A DNA stretch of 10,190 nt from Patescibacteria group bacterium (GCA_018818345.1 JAHISI010000087.1:1-10190); one strand, 5' to 3'. Counted from the stretch's first letter, positions 1-6,285 are shown. A program made the numbers and translations. Notes: generated from the sequence alone by a model not told the origin.

Positions 1-1
1 A

Positions 2-124
2 AGACCTGTTGAAAAGAAAGAATACTCTAAGCCTGTTGAGAGAAAAGAAGAGGTCAAGAAAGAGGAACCAAAGGTAGAACCTAAAAAAGAAGAAGAGAAA
101 AAGAAGTACACAGTAAAGATCTAA
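2..124 (+). CDS. C-terminal end of a Lys/Glu/Pro-rich protein (5' partial)
   Basis: An open frame enters from the left edge and stops at a TAA (122-124), giving about 40 residues. The composition is almost entirely Lys, Glu, Pro and Val, with an imperfect internal repeat (RPVEKKEYSKPVERKEE), and it ends in KKKYTVKI. This is a low-complexity, probably disordered, charged tail. Such tails occur on ribosomal proteins and other nucleic-acid-associated proteins, but nothing visible here identifies the family. The frame ends 56 bp before yebC on the same strand, so the two could share a transcript. It could also be a chance open frame in purine-rich DNA, but the regular K/E/P pattern argues for real coding. 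Confidence 0.6.
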   Translation, partial: RPVEKKEYSKPVERKEEVKKEEPKVEPKKEEEKKKYTVKI

Positions 125-180
125 GGGGAAATTTGTGATAAAATTGGTTTAACAAATAAATTCATAGAGGTTGTATAAAT

Positions 181-963
181 ATGTCAGGACACTCTAAATG
201 GGATACAATTAAACACAAGAAAGCTATTAATGATGCTAAGAAAGGTAAAGAATTTTCCAAGCTTTCAGTACAGATAACTCATGCAGCCAGACAGGGTGGA
301 GGGGATCCAGGAATGAATCCTAATTTAAGGTTGTATATTGATAAGGCAAGAGATGCTAGTTTCCCAATGGATAGGATAGAGAAAGCAATTGAGAAGGGAG
401 TGGGTGGTGCAGATAGTGGTATTGTTTTTGAAGAGGCTTCTTACGAGGGTTTTGGTCCAGGTGGTATTCAATTGATTGTTGATACTATTAGTGATAACAA
501 GAATAGGACTGTTTCAGAATTAAGACAGATTTTTGATCAAGTAGGTGGAAATATTGGTGCGGCGGGTTCAGTATCATGGAATTTTGAAACTAAGGGTTAT
601 GTTGTTGTTAAGTCTGGTCATATGGAAAAGGCTGAGAAATTTGGAGCAGAGGATACTTTTGTAGCCGATGATTCTGATGATGTGATGATGATGCTTATGG
701 ATATTCCTGGGATATTAGATATTGAAGAGATTGATATGGATGGGGTTAAGGGGTTTGAGATATATACAGAATATAATCAGTTGGCACAGGTTAGGGATAG
801 TATTAGTAAATTAGGTTTTGTATTAAAGGAAGCAGAGATTGTTAAAGAACCTAAGATATACAAGAAATTAGAAGGGGAAGAATTAGAAAAAGCTCAGAAT
901 GCTATAGAGAGATTAGAAGAGTATGAGGATGTGCAGAATGTATGGACAGATTTAGACTACTAG
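181..963 (+). CDS. yebC: YebC/PmpR/TACO1 family protein
   Basis: This is a full-length YebC-family protein of 260 aa (the E. coli protein is about 246). The family signature GHSKW is at residues 3-7, followed by the Lys-rich helix (IKHKKAINDAKKGKEFSK). The conserved block GGGDPGMNPNLRLYIDKAR is at about 39-57 and YEGFGPGGIQLIVD at 88-101, then NKNRT and GGNIGAAGSVSWNF to about 135. Family members were long annotated as transcriptional regulators. More recent work on YebC and mitochondrial TACO1 points to a ribosome-associated role in relieving stalling, for example at proline stretches. yebC commonly neighbours ruvCAB in bacteria, as here. An AGAGG lies 10 nt before the ATG, one of the few SD-like motifs in the window. 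Codon choice is G/T-rich (15 ATT, 6 ATA, 0 ATC for Ile), unlike ruvC downstream. Confidence 0.96.
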   Translation: MSGHSKWDTIKHKKAINDAKKGKEFSKLSVQITHAARQGGGDPGMNPNLRLYIDKARDASFPMDRIEKAIEKGVGGADSGIVFEEASYEGFGPGGIQLIVDTISDNKNRTVSELRQIFDQVGGNIGAAGSVSWNFETKGYVVVKSGHMEKAEKFGAEDTFVADDSDDVMMMLMDIPGILDIEEIDMDGVKGFEIYTEYNQLAQVRDSISKLGFVLKEAEIVKEPKIYKKLEGEELEKAQNAIERLEEYEDVQNVWTDLDY

Positions 964-974
964 AATATAATTAT

Positions 975-983
975 TGCTATAAG
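975..983 (+). promoter_or_regulatory. Possible extended -10 element before the 167-aa gene
   Basis: TGC followed by TATAAG matches an extended -10 (TGnTATAAT) at five of six hexamer positions. It lies in the 36-bp gap after yebC and would place a transcript start near 990, about 10 nt before the ATG at 1000. No convincing -35 is seen. The evidence is weak on its own but fits the pattern at other genes in the window. Confidence 0.3.
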
Positions 984-999
984 TTCATCAATTTGCTGT

Positions 1000-1503
1000 A
1001 TGGACAAATTAGACAATGATCTCGAATTGTTGTTAGAACAAGCTGAAAATACTCCTGTTGCGAGAGAACGTAGAGCTGGGAAAGCAGACCTACAAGCTTA
1101 TCTGTCTGCTCTAGTTTTGGGTCAAATATCTCCAGAAAATAAACAGATTGAATTTCCTGTTACTCATAAACTTGTTGCTCTGGGTATGGATGATGATATT
1201 ATTTGGGGAATTTTACATACAGAGGCATACTCGGATAGATTTCCAGTTATGATACTTGAAAGGGGGAAATCGGAAGCTGCAAAGGAGCATCTATTGGTAG
1301 ATTGGGAAGTAATTGCCGAAGAGGGTGATTATGATGATGTTATTCCAGCTATGAACCCTACTGATATGACAAAACCAGGGATATTGGTTCCTGCATTTGT
1401 ATATAAAGAAAATCTTAATCCCGAATTATTGGGAATGATAGAAGAGAAACTAACAAAGCTGGGAGAAACAAATCCAGATTTTGTAACTGTAATATTCGAG
1501 TAA
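1000..1503 (+). CDS. Hypothetical acidic 167-aa protein between yebC and ruvC
   Basis: I do not recognise this family. The protein has no membrane segment, no signal peptide and no cysteines. It is acidic, with an N-terminal helical region (about 1-45, including LELLLEQAENTPVARERRAGKADLQAYL), then a mixed region with HKLVALGMDDDIIWGILHTEAY (about 56-77) and an acidic turn region EEGDYDDVIPAMNPTDMTKPG (about 106-127). The C-terminal helix and strand end in FVTVIFE. The compact alternation suggests a globular cytosolic alpha/beta protein. It sits 36 bp after yebC and 23 bp before ruvC, so it is probably expressed with the recombination genes. No SD motif precedes the ATG. Placement inside the usually adjacent yebC-ruvC pair hints at a related role, but this is only guilt by association. 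Confidence 0.8.
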   Translation: MDKLDNDLELLLEQAENTPVARERRAGKADLQAYLSALVLGQISPENKQIEFPVTHKLVALGMDDDIIWGILHTEAYSDRFPVMILERGKSEAAKEHLLVDWEVIAEEGDYDDVIPAMNPTDMTKPGILVPAFVYKENLNPELLGMIEEKLTKLGETNPDFVTVIFE

Positions 1504-1511
1504 TCATTTAA

Positions 1512-1520
1512 TGTTACAAT
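1512..1520 (+). promoter_or_regulatory. Extended -10 element positioned for leaderless ruvC transcription
   Basis: TGT followed by TACAAT fits the extended -10 consensus TGnTATAAT with one mismatch. Its last T is separated by exactly six bases from the ruvC ATG at 1527. By standard promoter geometry the transcript would start at the A of the ATG. No SD motif precedes ruvC, which fits leaderless initiation. There is no good -35 at the expected distance, which is typical of extended -10 promoters. Confidence 0.45.
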
Positions 1521-1526
1521 ATACCC

Positions 1527-2012
1527 ATGAGAATACTAGGAATAGATCCAGGAGTAGCAACAACTGGATGGGCCATAATTGATTTTGGAGAAGATAATAA
1601 ACCACATCCCGTGGACTATGGAGCTATCCTAACTGCAAAAGAATTAACAATATCCCAAAGATTAGAAGAAATATATAAAGATTTAAATGAATTAATCCTC
1701 AAATTCAAACCCGAATATGCCGGAGTAGAAACTTTACTCTTCTGTAATAATGCCAAGACAGCAATAGCAGTGGGAGAGGCTAGGGGAGTAGTATTACTAA
1801 CATTGGAGCAACATCACATACCATTAGAAGAATTCAACCCATTACAAGTCAAGGATGCCATAACCGGATATGGAAAAGCGGACAAAAGACAAGTACAGGA
1901 GAACGTTAAAGCCATATGCGAATTAGATGAAATACCCAAACCAGATGATGCCGCAGATGCCTTAGCCATAGCCATAGCTACCGAAATATTGGTCTCGAGG
2001 AAACAATACTAA
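1527..2012 (+). CDS. ruvC: Holliday junction endonuclease RuvC
   Basis: RuvC is the dimeric, metal-dependent nuclease that cuts Holliday junctions symmetrically after RuvAB branch migration. The 161-aa product is close to the E. coli length (173). All four acidic catalytic residues of the RNase H-like fold are present. D7 is in MRILGIDPG, E68 in GVETLLF, and D141 and D144 are in DAADALAIAI. The Gly/Gln-rich core (AVGEARGVVLL, NPLQVKDAITGYGKADKRQVQ) is also canonical. Codon use is A/C-rich (13 ATA, 1 ATT, 2 ATC for Ile), in sharp contrast to yebC just upstream. The gene is followed after 19 bp by ruvA. Translation may begin on a leaderless transcript from the element at 1512-1520. Confidence 0.97.
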   Translation: MRILGIDPGVATTGWAIIDFGEDNKPHPVDYGAILTAKELTISQRLEEIYKDLNELILKFKPEYAGVETLLFCNNAKTAIAVGEARGVVLLTLEQHHIPLEEFNPLQVKDAITGYGKADKRQVQENVKAICELDEIPKPDDAADALAIAIATEILVSRKQY

Positions 2013-2017
2013 TACTG

Positions 2018-2023
2018 TATAAT
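2018..2023 (+). promoter_or_regulatory. Consensus TATAAT just upstream of ruvA
   Basis: A perfect TATAAT lies between the ruvC stop and the ruvA ATG (2032), with eight bases between hexamer and start codon. It predicts a transcript beginning about 2 nt before the ATG. No SD motif and no clear -35 are seen. The short intergenic gap would also permit simple read-through from ruvC, so this may be an internal operon promoter. Confidence 0.4.
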
Positions 2024-2031
2024 GGACATAT

Positions 2032-2613
2032 ATGATTTCATACATTAGTGGAAAATTACTAAAAGTATTCATAGGCAAAGACTCATTTGTAGATATATTA
2101 ACCGCTTCAGGAGTAGGCTATCGCGTATTCTTGACTAAGAAGATAAATATTGTAAATGATGGTTCAACAGTTGCGTTGTACACATCATTCCATGTAAGAG
2201 AAGATGCACAAACACTCTTTGGATTTTTAACAGAGTCAGAAAGAGACTTCTTTGAAAAATTACTAACGGTATCAGGTGTTGGACCAAAGGTTGCACTCTC
2301 AATTCTCTCAACATTCTCTCAAACAGAAGTAGAGAATATGATAGTGGAGGGAGATGATGCAGCGCTAAGCAAAACATCAGGATTAGGAAGCAAGGGAGCA
2401 CAAAAAATCATATTGGAACTAAGAGGGAAGATAGACTTTAAGAAGGAAACACCAAAAGACAGTGATGAATTAAAAGACTTAAAGAATGCGCTTAAAACAT
2501 TAGGATTTACAGGAGAGGCATTAACCTTCCATCTTGAGAAAGGAGAAGAAATTATTAAAAAGAACAAGGATATTGAAATTGAAACATTAATTAAAAAAGT
2601 ACTATCCGAATAA
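2032..2613 (+). CDS. ruvA: Holliday junction branch migration complex subunit RuvA
   Basis: RuvA forms tetramers that clamp the four-way junction and load the RuvB motors. The 193-aa protein (E. coli 203) shows the usual three domains. Residues 1-64 are an OB fold starting MISYISGKLL and containing the acidic pin in HVREDAQ (E57, D58), which helps separate strands at the crossover. A helix-hairpin-helix domain follows, with two motifs: LLTVSGVGPKVALSIL (77-92) and LSKTSGLGSKGAQKIILEL (112-130). After a charged linker (about 134-146), the C-terminal three-helix domain III (about 147-193) contacts RuvB. The second hairpin carries SKGAQKI where most homologues have KKTAERL, a modest divergence. 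The TAA stop shares one base with the ruvB ATG, so translation of the two genes is probably coupled. Confidence 0.96.
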   Translation: MISYISGKLLKVFIGKDSFVDILTASGVGYRVFLTKKINIVNDGSTVALYTSFHVREDAQTLFGFLTESERDFFEKLLTVSGVGPKVALSILSTFSQTEVENMIVEGDDAALSKTSGLGSKGAQKIILELRGKIDFKKETPKDSDELKDLKNALKTLGFTGEALTFHLEKGEEIIKKNKDIEIETLIKKVLSE

Positions 2614-3641
2614 TGATACAGTCTAGCTCTGAACTAAAAAAGAAACCTGTTGTAAAAAAGGTATTACCTAAAAAAGAAGTAGATATTCTTGAGCAGGAGC
2701 AAAAGATTAGGCCTTCCAAGCTTGATGAGATCATTGGTAGGGAACAAGAAAAGAAAACACTCAAGATGATGATTGATTCTGCGAAGAAGAGAAGTGAGGT
2801 AGTAGACCATATCTTGTTCTATGGTCCTCCAGGATTAGGCAAGACAACCTTCGCAATGGCTATAGCTAACGAGATAGGGGGAGGAATTAGAATTACCTCT
2901 GGTCCTGCAATTGAAAGACAAGGAGATCTTGCAGCAATTATAACTGGCTTAAAGAAAAACGATATCCTTTTTATTGATGAAATCCATCGTTTATCTAGAG
3001 TAGTTGAGGAAATTCTTTACCCAGCCATGGAGGATGGTGTATTGGATATTGTAATGGGAAAAGGACCTTCTGCAAAAACGATTAGATTGAATCTAGAGCC
3101 ATTTACATTAATAGGGGCAACAACACAGATAGGGAAGATCAGCTCACCAATGAGGGATAGATTTGGGTTGGTACAGAGATTGGATTTCTTTTCAAACGAA
3201 GATATGGTTTCAATACTAAAACGAGCAGCTAATCTTTGGAAGATAGAGATAGAGGAAGAAGCATTGGAAAAGCTCTCTAACTGTGCACGAGGTACAGCAA
3301 GAATAGGATTGAGATTATTAAAACGAACTAGAGACTATATGGAAAATAGCACAGGGAATGTAATAAACATTGATGCTGTTAACCAGACCATGAAGCTTTT
3401 GGAAATAGACGAATATGGATTGGAGAATATTGATCGTTTGATACTCAAGACCCTTGTAAATAACTTCAATGGAGGGCCTGTAGGTGCCTCTACGCTAGCC
3501 GCATCTCTCTCAGAGGATGTTTCTACCATAGCTGATGTATATGAGCCTTATCTAATGAAATGTGGATATCTAAAACGAACTTCTAGAGGTAGAGTAATTA
3601 CTCAAAAAGGATTAAAATATTTGGAAGATTTAAATGGATAG
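2613..3641 (+). CDS. ruvB: Holliday junction branch migration ATPase RuvB
   Basis: RuvB is the hexameric AAA+ motor that drives branch migration at RuvA-bound junctions. The 342-aa length matches the family (E. coli 336). A Lys-rich N-terminal stretch precedes RPSKLDEIIGREQ. Walker A is GPPGLGKT (71-78) and Walker B is DILFIDEIH (117-125). The sensor 1 and arginine-finger region is GATTQIGKISSPMRDRFG (168-185), where most homologues have GATTRAG. Sensor 2 is ARGTARIGLRLLKRTRDY (225-242), with Ala replacing the usual Pro and GL replacing AN. The C-terminal winged helix has GPVGASTLA and EPYLMKCGYLKRTSRGRVIT. The start overlaps the ruvA stop by one base and no SD is visible, which supports coupling. 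The 3' end overlaps the next gene by 8 bp. Confidence 0.97.
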   Translation: MIQSSSELKKKPVVKKVLPKKEVDILEQEQKIRPSKLDEIIGREQEKKTLKMMIDSAKKRSEVVDHILFYGPPGLGKTTFAMAIANEIGGGIRITSGPAIERQGDLAAIITGLKKNDILFIDEIHRLSRVVEEILYPAMEDGVLDIVMGKGPSAKTIRLNLEPFTLIGATTQIGKISSPMRDRFGLVQRLDFFSNEDMVSILKRAANLWKIEIEEEALEKLSNCARGTARIGLRLLKRTRDYMENSTGNVINIDAVNQTMKLLEIDEYGLENIDRLILKTLVNNFNGGPVGASTLAASLSEDVSTIADVYEPYLMKCGYLKRTSRGRVITQKGLKYLEDLNG

Positions 3642-4458
3642 GACAGATATAAATACAGACAGTGAGAAGAGGGGAAAATTCCTGTTTTTAGCAGGGGTTA
3701 TAACTCTCGCTATATTTCTAACAAAGATTCTACAAGGTACTGACAGTGTCTCTACCTGGAGGGTATATCTTGATGGTGCGATATATTTCATAATTGCATT
3801 TGCAGGATTACTGTGGGCTTTCAATTTCCAGATAAAGATGAAATCACTCTTGTATATCCTTCAATCTAGTCTCTTTGTATTTTCCGAGGTCATATTTGTA
3901 GAAATATTCTTTTTCCAGAAATTTGATCGTCTCTATGAGGGCTTTATACTCTTTGCACTTTTGGTATTAATCTTCTTGGGGATATATGTATCCTTCCTAA
4001 TGGCCAATGTGTTCAATGTAGATCTTTTCAAGAAGCTTCCACTAGTTCAAGTTGGAAGAACCTCTTCTTACCTGATCTCTTTGTTGATGATGTATTTCTT
4101 AACTTTTGGATTTTTATCTTCGAGCTTTCCAATATATTTGGTTCTGCCATTGATATTAATTATCTATGTCCTTATTCCATTTATTCATTACGTAAATATG
4201 GGAATGGAGGAGGGGGAGTTATGGAGAAAGACATTACTAACCTCCGCGATTTCCCTGATGTTGTTTCTTGGGGTTTTCCTTACTGGGAGTACGCATGAGC
4301 TTACCGCTATAGCTCCAGCACTTGGATATTACTTCGCTGTAAGCATGGTTACTCAAGAACAGATCTTTAGGAAGAACTCTGTGAGTTTTATTTTCTCTAT
4401 GCTTCTTTTATCTGTAATATTTTTCATAATTATTTTCTTCAACATCATTTCAAATTAA
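3634..4458 (+). CDS. Polytopic membrane protein (about 9 TM), coupled to ruvB
   Basis: I do not recognise this family. The 274-aa protein has a short charged N-terminus (MDRTDINTDSEKRGK) and then about nine hydrophobic segments, roughly at 15-34, 46-64, 70-94, 102-126, 144-164, 166-187, 199-218, 223-240 and 250-271. Short charged loops separate them (for example GMEEGELWRK and QEQIFRKN). No enzyme motif stands out. A His-Glu pair sits in the GSTHELTAIAPALGYY loop and helix, but its importance is unknown. The ATG lies inside the last codons of ruvB in another frame (8-bp overlap), and a GGAAG 7 nt upstream could serve as a weak SD. It is therefore likely co-translated with the recombination operon, although a membrane role in recombination is not established. 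Transporter or envelope functions are equally possible. Confidence 0.85.
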   Translation: MDRTDINTDSEKRGKFLFLAGVITLAIFLTKILQGTDSVSTWRVYLDGAIYFIIAFAGLLWAFNFQIKMKSLLYILQSSLFVFSEVIFVEIFFFQKFDRLYEGFILFALLVLIFLGIYVSFLMANVFNVDLFKKLPLVQVGRTSSYLISLLMMYFLTFGFLSSSFPIYLVLPLILIIYVLIPFIHYVNMGMEEGELWRKTLLTSAISLMLFLGVFLTGSTHELTAIAPALGYYFAVSMVTQEQIFRKNSVSFIFSMLLLSVIFFIIIFFNIISN

Positions 4459-4542
4459 GTGACCACCTATATGAGAGTAGGGGGTAGGGGCAAAAATCCC
4501 GTGAAGCCCATAGTTTCACCAATCCTATAGTAAATATATCAA

Positions 4543-4551
4543 TGTGGATAA
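4543..4551 (-). promoter_or_regulatory. Perfect DnaA-box 9-mer
   Basis: The + strand reads TGTGGATAA, the exact complement of the consensus DnaA box TTATCCACA. It stands alone: no second perfect box was seen in the interval, and no dnaA, dnaN or other origin-linked gene is in the window. An AT-rich stretch follows at about 4560-4650. The motif match is certain. Its function as an origin, a DnaA titration site or a DnaA-controlled promoter is unproven, and chance is possible. Confidence 0.45.
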
Positions 4552-4684
4552 CTGTTTGCTAATTCAAATCCCCGAATAAAAAGAATTTTCAGTAGAGTAT
4601 GAGTATTTTAAAGATTTGAGATTTAAGAAGTTTATTCATTAAGAAAGAGAGGGGTTCTACTCCCCTTAAATATATGTTACAATT

Positions 4685-4858
4685 CTATAATTGATGACCG
4701 AGTATAATCGCCCTTATATACTGTCTTGTACCTTGGGAATCAGAAAAGTCCTCTTGTGTAGCTCTTTCTATTAGTTCCTTTGATTCTCTGAACACCCGTT
4801 TTATTTTATTTTTATTCTTTCCATATCCATTCTGTATTCTTCTTACATAATCTCTCAA
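4685..4858 (-). CDS. Possible small basic protein (57 aa, TTG start)
   Basis: A minus-strand frame runs from a TTG (4858) to a TAG (4685-4687). It encodes a highly charged, helix-compatible product that begins LRDYVRRIQNGYG, continues with KNKNKIKRVFRESKELIERA, and ends YIRAIILGHQL. The amino-acid mix looks protein-like rather than random. However, the frame has no ATG, no SD motif and only six further codons upstream before a stop. It may be a real small basic protein, the remnant of a longer gene, or a chance ORF. It is divergent from the recombinase gene, whose promoter region adjoins it. Confidence 0.28.
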   Translation of the reverse strand: MRDYVRRIQNGYGKNKNKIKRVFRESKELIERATQEDFSDSQGTRQYIRAIILGHQL

Positions 4859-4885
4859 AATTAAAAAATTGGCCCCCTACTCTGA

Positions 4886-4914
4886 TTGGTTAAAAATTAT
4901 TTTTGTAGTAACAT
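4886..4914 (+). promoter_or_regulatory. Possible promoter giving a leaderless recombinase transcript
   Basis: TTGGTT (4886-4891) and TAACAT (4909-4914) are spaced by exactly 17 bp, the optimum for a housekeeping sigma factor. Each hexamer is only a moderate match to TTGACA/TATAAT. Six bases separate the -10 from the ATG at 4921, so transcription is predicted to begin at the A of the start codon. No SD motif precedes the gene. Confidence 0.4.
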
Positions 4915-4920
4915 AAACAT

Positions 4921-6258
4921 ATGAAAGACAAAGTATTCCCTAAGCTACCTGATCAAGATGACTTCTTGATGGACTTACAGAACAGTAATTACAGCCCCCT
5001 GACGATTCATAACTATGCTAGAGATCTTTGTATATTTGCTGTCTTTCTTAACTTCCGTGGTGTTGATTTTAAGGATGTGTCTAAGAAAGACATTTCTATG
5101 TACAAGGGATACCTAAAAGCGGGTGAACATTTGAAGGATTTGGATAGAATAAGGAAGGAATTTGTCAAGAACGCGGGTATACAGGCAATAAATAGCCCAA
5201 AAGCCGCTAGCGACGATTTAAGCAACGATACTGATATGGGTGCCATGAATACACCTGTGAAGAAGGAAGTATTTGAAGTTAGTTTCCTGGAGAGCTTGTA
5301 CAACCGTGTGTATGGGTCTCTTGGAATATTCGAAAGACCTATGAATACCAATGCAAGAAAAAAAACTGGTTTGGATGTTAACAGTGTTAATCGTATGTTG
5401 TCATCTGTAAGATCGTATTTGAAATTTAGAGTTAAATGGGATTTGGAAATTCCTTTACCTGCGGATGCGGTTGATATGATGAAGGGAGAAAAAAGAGTTA
5501 AGAAGGTTGCGTCATTGGAAGACCTCATTAAGCTGATTGAATCTCCTTTGGAGTTTGAATCTGATGAGAGGGTCGCCATAAGGAATAGATGTATGTTGGA
5601 GATGTTGTTTGCTAGTGGTATGCGTATTTCAGAATTAATCAATCTGGATTTAGAGAATATTAATGTTGAGGGTAAGATGTATATTATTGGTAAGGGTAAA
5701 AAGGAACGATCAGTTTTTTTGACACAAAGAAGTTTGGATTGGTTGAATAAGTATTTGAGTGTAAGGCTTAAGTATGCGTTTACGAATAAGGATACGGAGG
5801 AACAACCGGGAGTTTTGGATAAGCTGATGGCGGATGTGAATATCGAGCGTGAAACATCTGGGGACGAATTGAATTTGGAGATATTTGATAAAGGGAATAG
5901 GAAATATATTTCTTTGGTTGAGAGTTACAGACAGAGTGGGTTCCTAAATAAGTTTGACTCCCCTGCCCTGTTCATTCCTTTTTCTGGTGGAAGGTATGGT
6001 AAAGAAGATATGAGGATTTCTACAAACTATTTTCAAGAAAAGATTGCTGAATATAGACGTAAGCTAGGTATACAGATTCCTACTTCAGCCCACAGTTTAA
6101 GGCATGGTTTTGCGACTTATTTAGCTGAACAAGGGGCTAGTCCTGTAGCTTTGCAGGCTCTATTGGGTCACGAGAGTTTAAATACTACTACTAAGTATGT
6201 GCATGCTAGTGAGAAGTTTGCAGAGGAGACTGTAAGAAAGAATCATCCGTTGAAGTAA
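4921..6258 (+). CDS. Xer-type tyrosine recombinase with two insertions
   Basis: This is a tyrosine-family site-specific recombinase of the XerC/XerD type, which cuts and rejoins DNA through a 3'-phosphotyrosine. All six catalytic residues are present: R235 (GMRISEL), K258 (GKGKKERSV), H391 and R394 (AHSLRHGFAT), H417 (LLGHESL) and the nucleophile Y426 (TTTKYVH). The H391-Y426 spacing (35) equals that of E. coli XerD. The N-terminal core-binding domain starts FLMDLQNSNYSPLTIHNYARDL. At 445 aa it is about 150 residues longer than typical XerC/D (about 300). Roughly 85 extra residues lie within the N-terminal domain (about 64-150), and about 60 lie between K258 and H391 (about 285-347). With no phage or integron genes nearby, a role in chromosome dimer resolution is plausible but not proven. 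An integrase is the alternative. Confidence 0.93.
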   Translation: MKDKVFPKLPDQDDFLMDLQNSNYSPLTIHNYARDLCIFAVFLNFRGVDFKDVSKKDISMYKGYLKAGEHLKDLDRIRKEFVKNAGIQAINSPKAASDDLSNDTDMGAMNTPVKKEVFEVSFLESLYNRVYGSLGIFERPMNTNARKKTGLDVNSVNRMLSSVRSYLKFRVKWDLEIPLPADAVDMMKGEKRVKKVASLEDLIKLIESPLEFESDERVAIRNRCMLEMLFASGMRISELINLDLENINVEGKMYIIGKGKKERSVFLTQRSLDWLNKYLSVRLKYAFTNKDTEEQPGVLDKLMADVNIERETSGDELNLEIFDKGNRKYISLVESYRQSGFLNKFDSPALFIPFSGGRYGKEDMRISTNYFQEKIAEYRRKLGIQIPTSAHSLRHGFATYLAEQGASPVALQALLGHESLNTTTKYVHASEKFAEETVRKNHPLK

Positions 6259-6263
6259 ATAAA

Positions 6264-6285
6264 AAGACCCTCGTGTGAGGGTCTT
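6264..6285. terminator. Bidirectional intrinsic terminator between convergent genes
   Basis: The hairpin is a 9-bp perfect stem, AAGACCCTC paired with GAGGGTCTT, around a GTGT loop. On the minus strand it is followed directly by TTTTTATTT, a good U-tract, so it should terminate the transcript of the 140-aa gene. On the + strand it lies 5 bp after the recombinase stop and is followed by TGATAATTCTTTT, a poorer tail. It probably serves both convergent genes, more strongly the minus-strand one. Confidence 0.88.

Larger units (their letters stand above)
4474..4883. repeat. 11-bp inverted repeat near the two ends of the gene-poor interval
   Basis: AGAGTAGGGGG at 4474-4484 is exactly complementary to CCCCCTACTCT at 4873-4883. 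The identity does not extend further at either copy, and no target-site duplication is obvious, so a transposon reading is weak. One copy lies just after the membrane-protein gene and the other just before the recombinase promoter region. Confidence 0.55.
4459..4920. other. 462-bp gene-poor interval between the ruv cluster and the recombinase
   Basis: No convincing large gene is present. The interval contains G-rich DNA at its left end (GGGGGTAGGGG at 4480-4490), a weak GTGAA/TTCAC hairpin (4501-4519), a DnaA-box 9-mer (4543-4551), and a strongly AT-rich stretch (about 4560-4650). A tight hairpin AGGGG-TTCTACT-CCCCT lies at 4650-4666. Two perfect TATAAT hexamers on the + strand (4686-4691, 4703-4708) have no good -35. 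A possible minus-strand small ORF occupies 4685-4858. No tRNA, SRP RNA, tmRNA or RNase P signature was recognised. It may hold regulatory DNA, an unidentified small RNA or a minor replication-protein binding site. Confidence 0.6.

Noticed and set aside
4603..4673. tRNA-like geometry: AGGGG-TTCTACT-CCCCT (a 5-bp stem with a 7-base loop like a T arm) and a partly complementary 7-base pair of ends 71 nt apart
   Set aside because: The T loop has T where a purine is expected after TTC, no D arm with a GG loop and no anticodon stem can be drawn, and the putative acceptor is nearly all A/T. The likeness is probably accidental.
4686..4708. Two perfect TATAAT hexamers on the + strand (4686-4691 and 4703-4708)
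   Set aside because: Neither has a -35 at a proper distance and no gene starts nearby (the next start is at 4921). The hexamer is expected by chance in such AT-rich DNA, though an unseen small RNA cannot be excluded.
4840..4870. Possible dif site near the recombinase (TTACATAAT resembles a Xer arm)
   Set aside because: The second arm after a 6-bp centre does not complement the first, so the two-arm palindromic structure expected of dif is missing.
4459..4920. Insertion sequence or integrated element suggested by the inverted repeat and the neighbouring recombinase
   Set aside because: There is no transposase, no direct target duplication, and only 11 bp of terminal identity. The recombinase lies outside the repeat pair and looks like a Xer protein.
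5013..5642. Long open frame of 209 codons on the minus strand inside the recombinase gene
   Set aside because: It is entirely antisense to the conserved recombinase. Its product is Leu/Ser-rich without recognisable domains, and the + strand carries all catalytic motifs.
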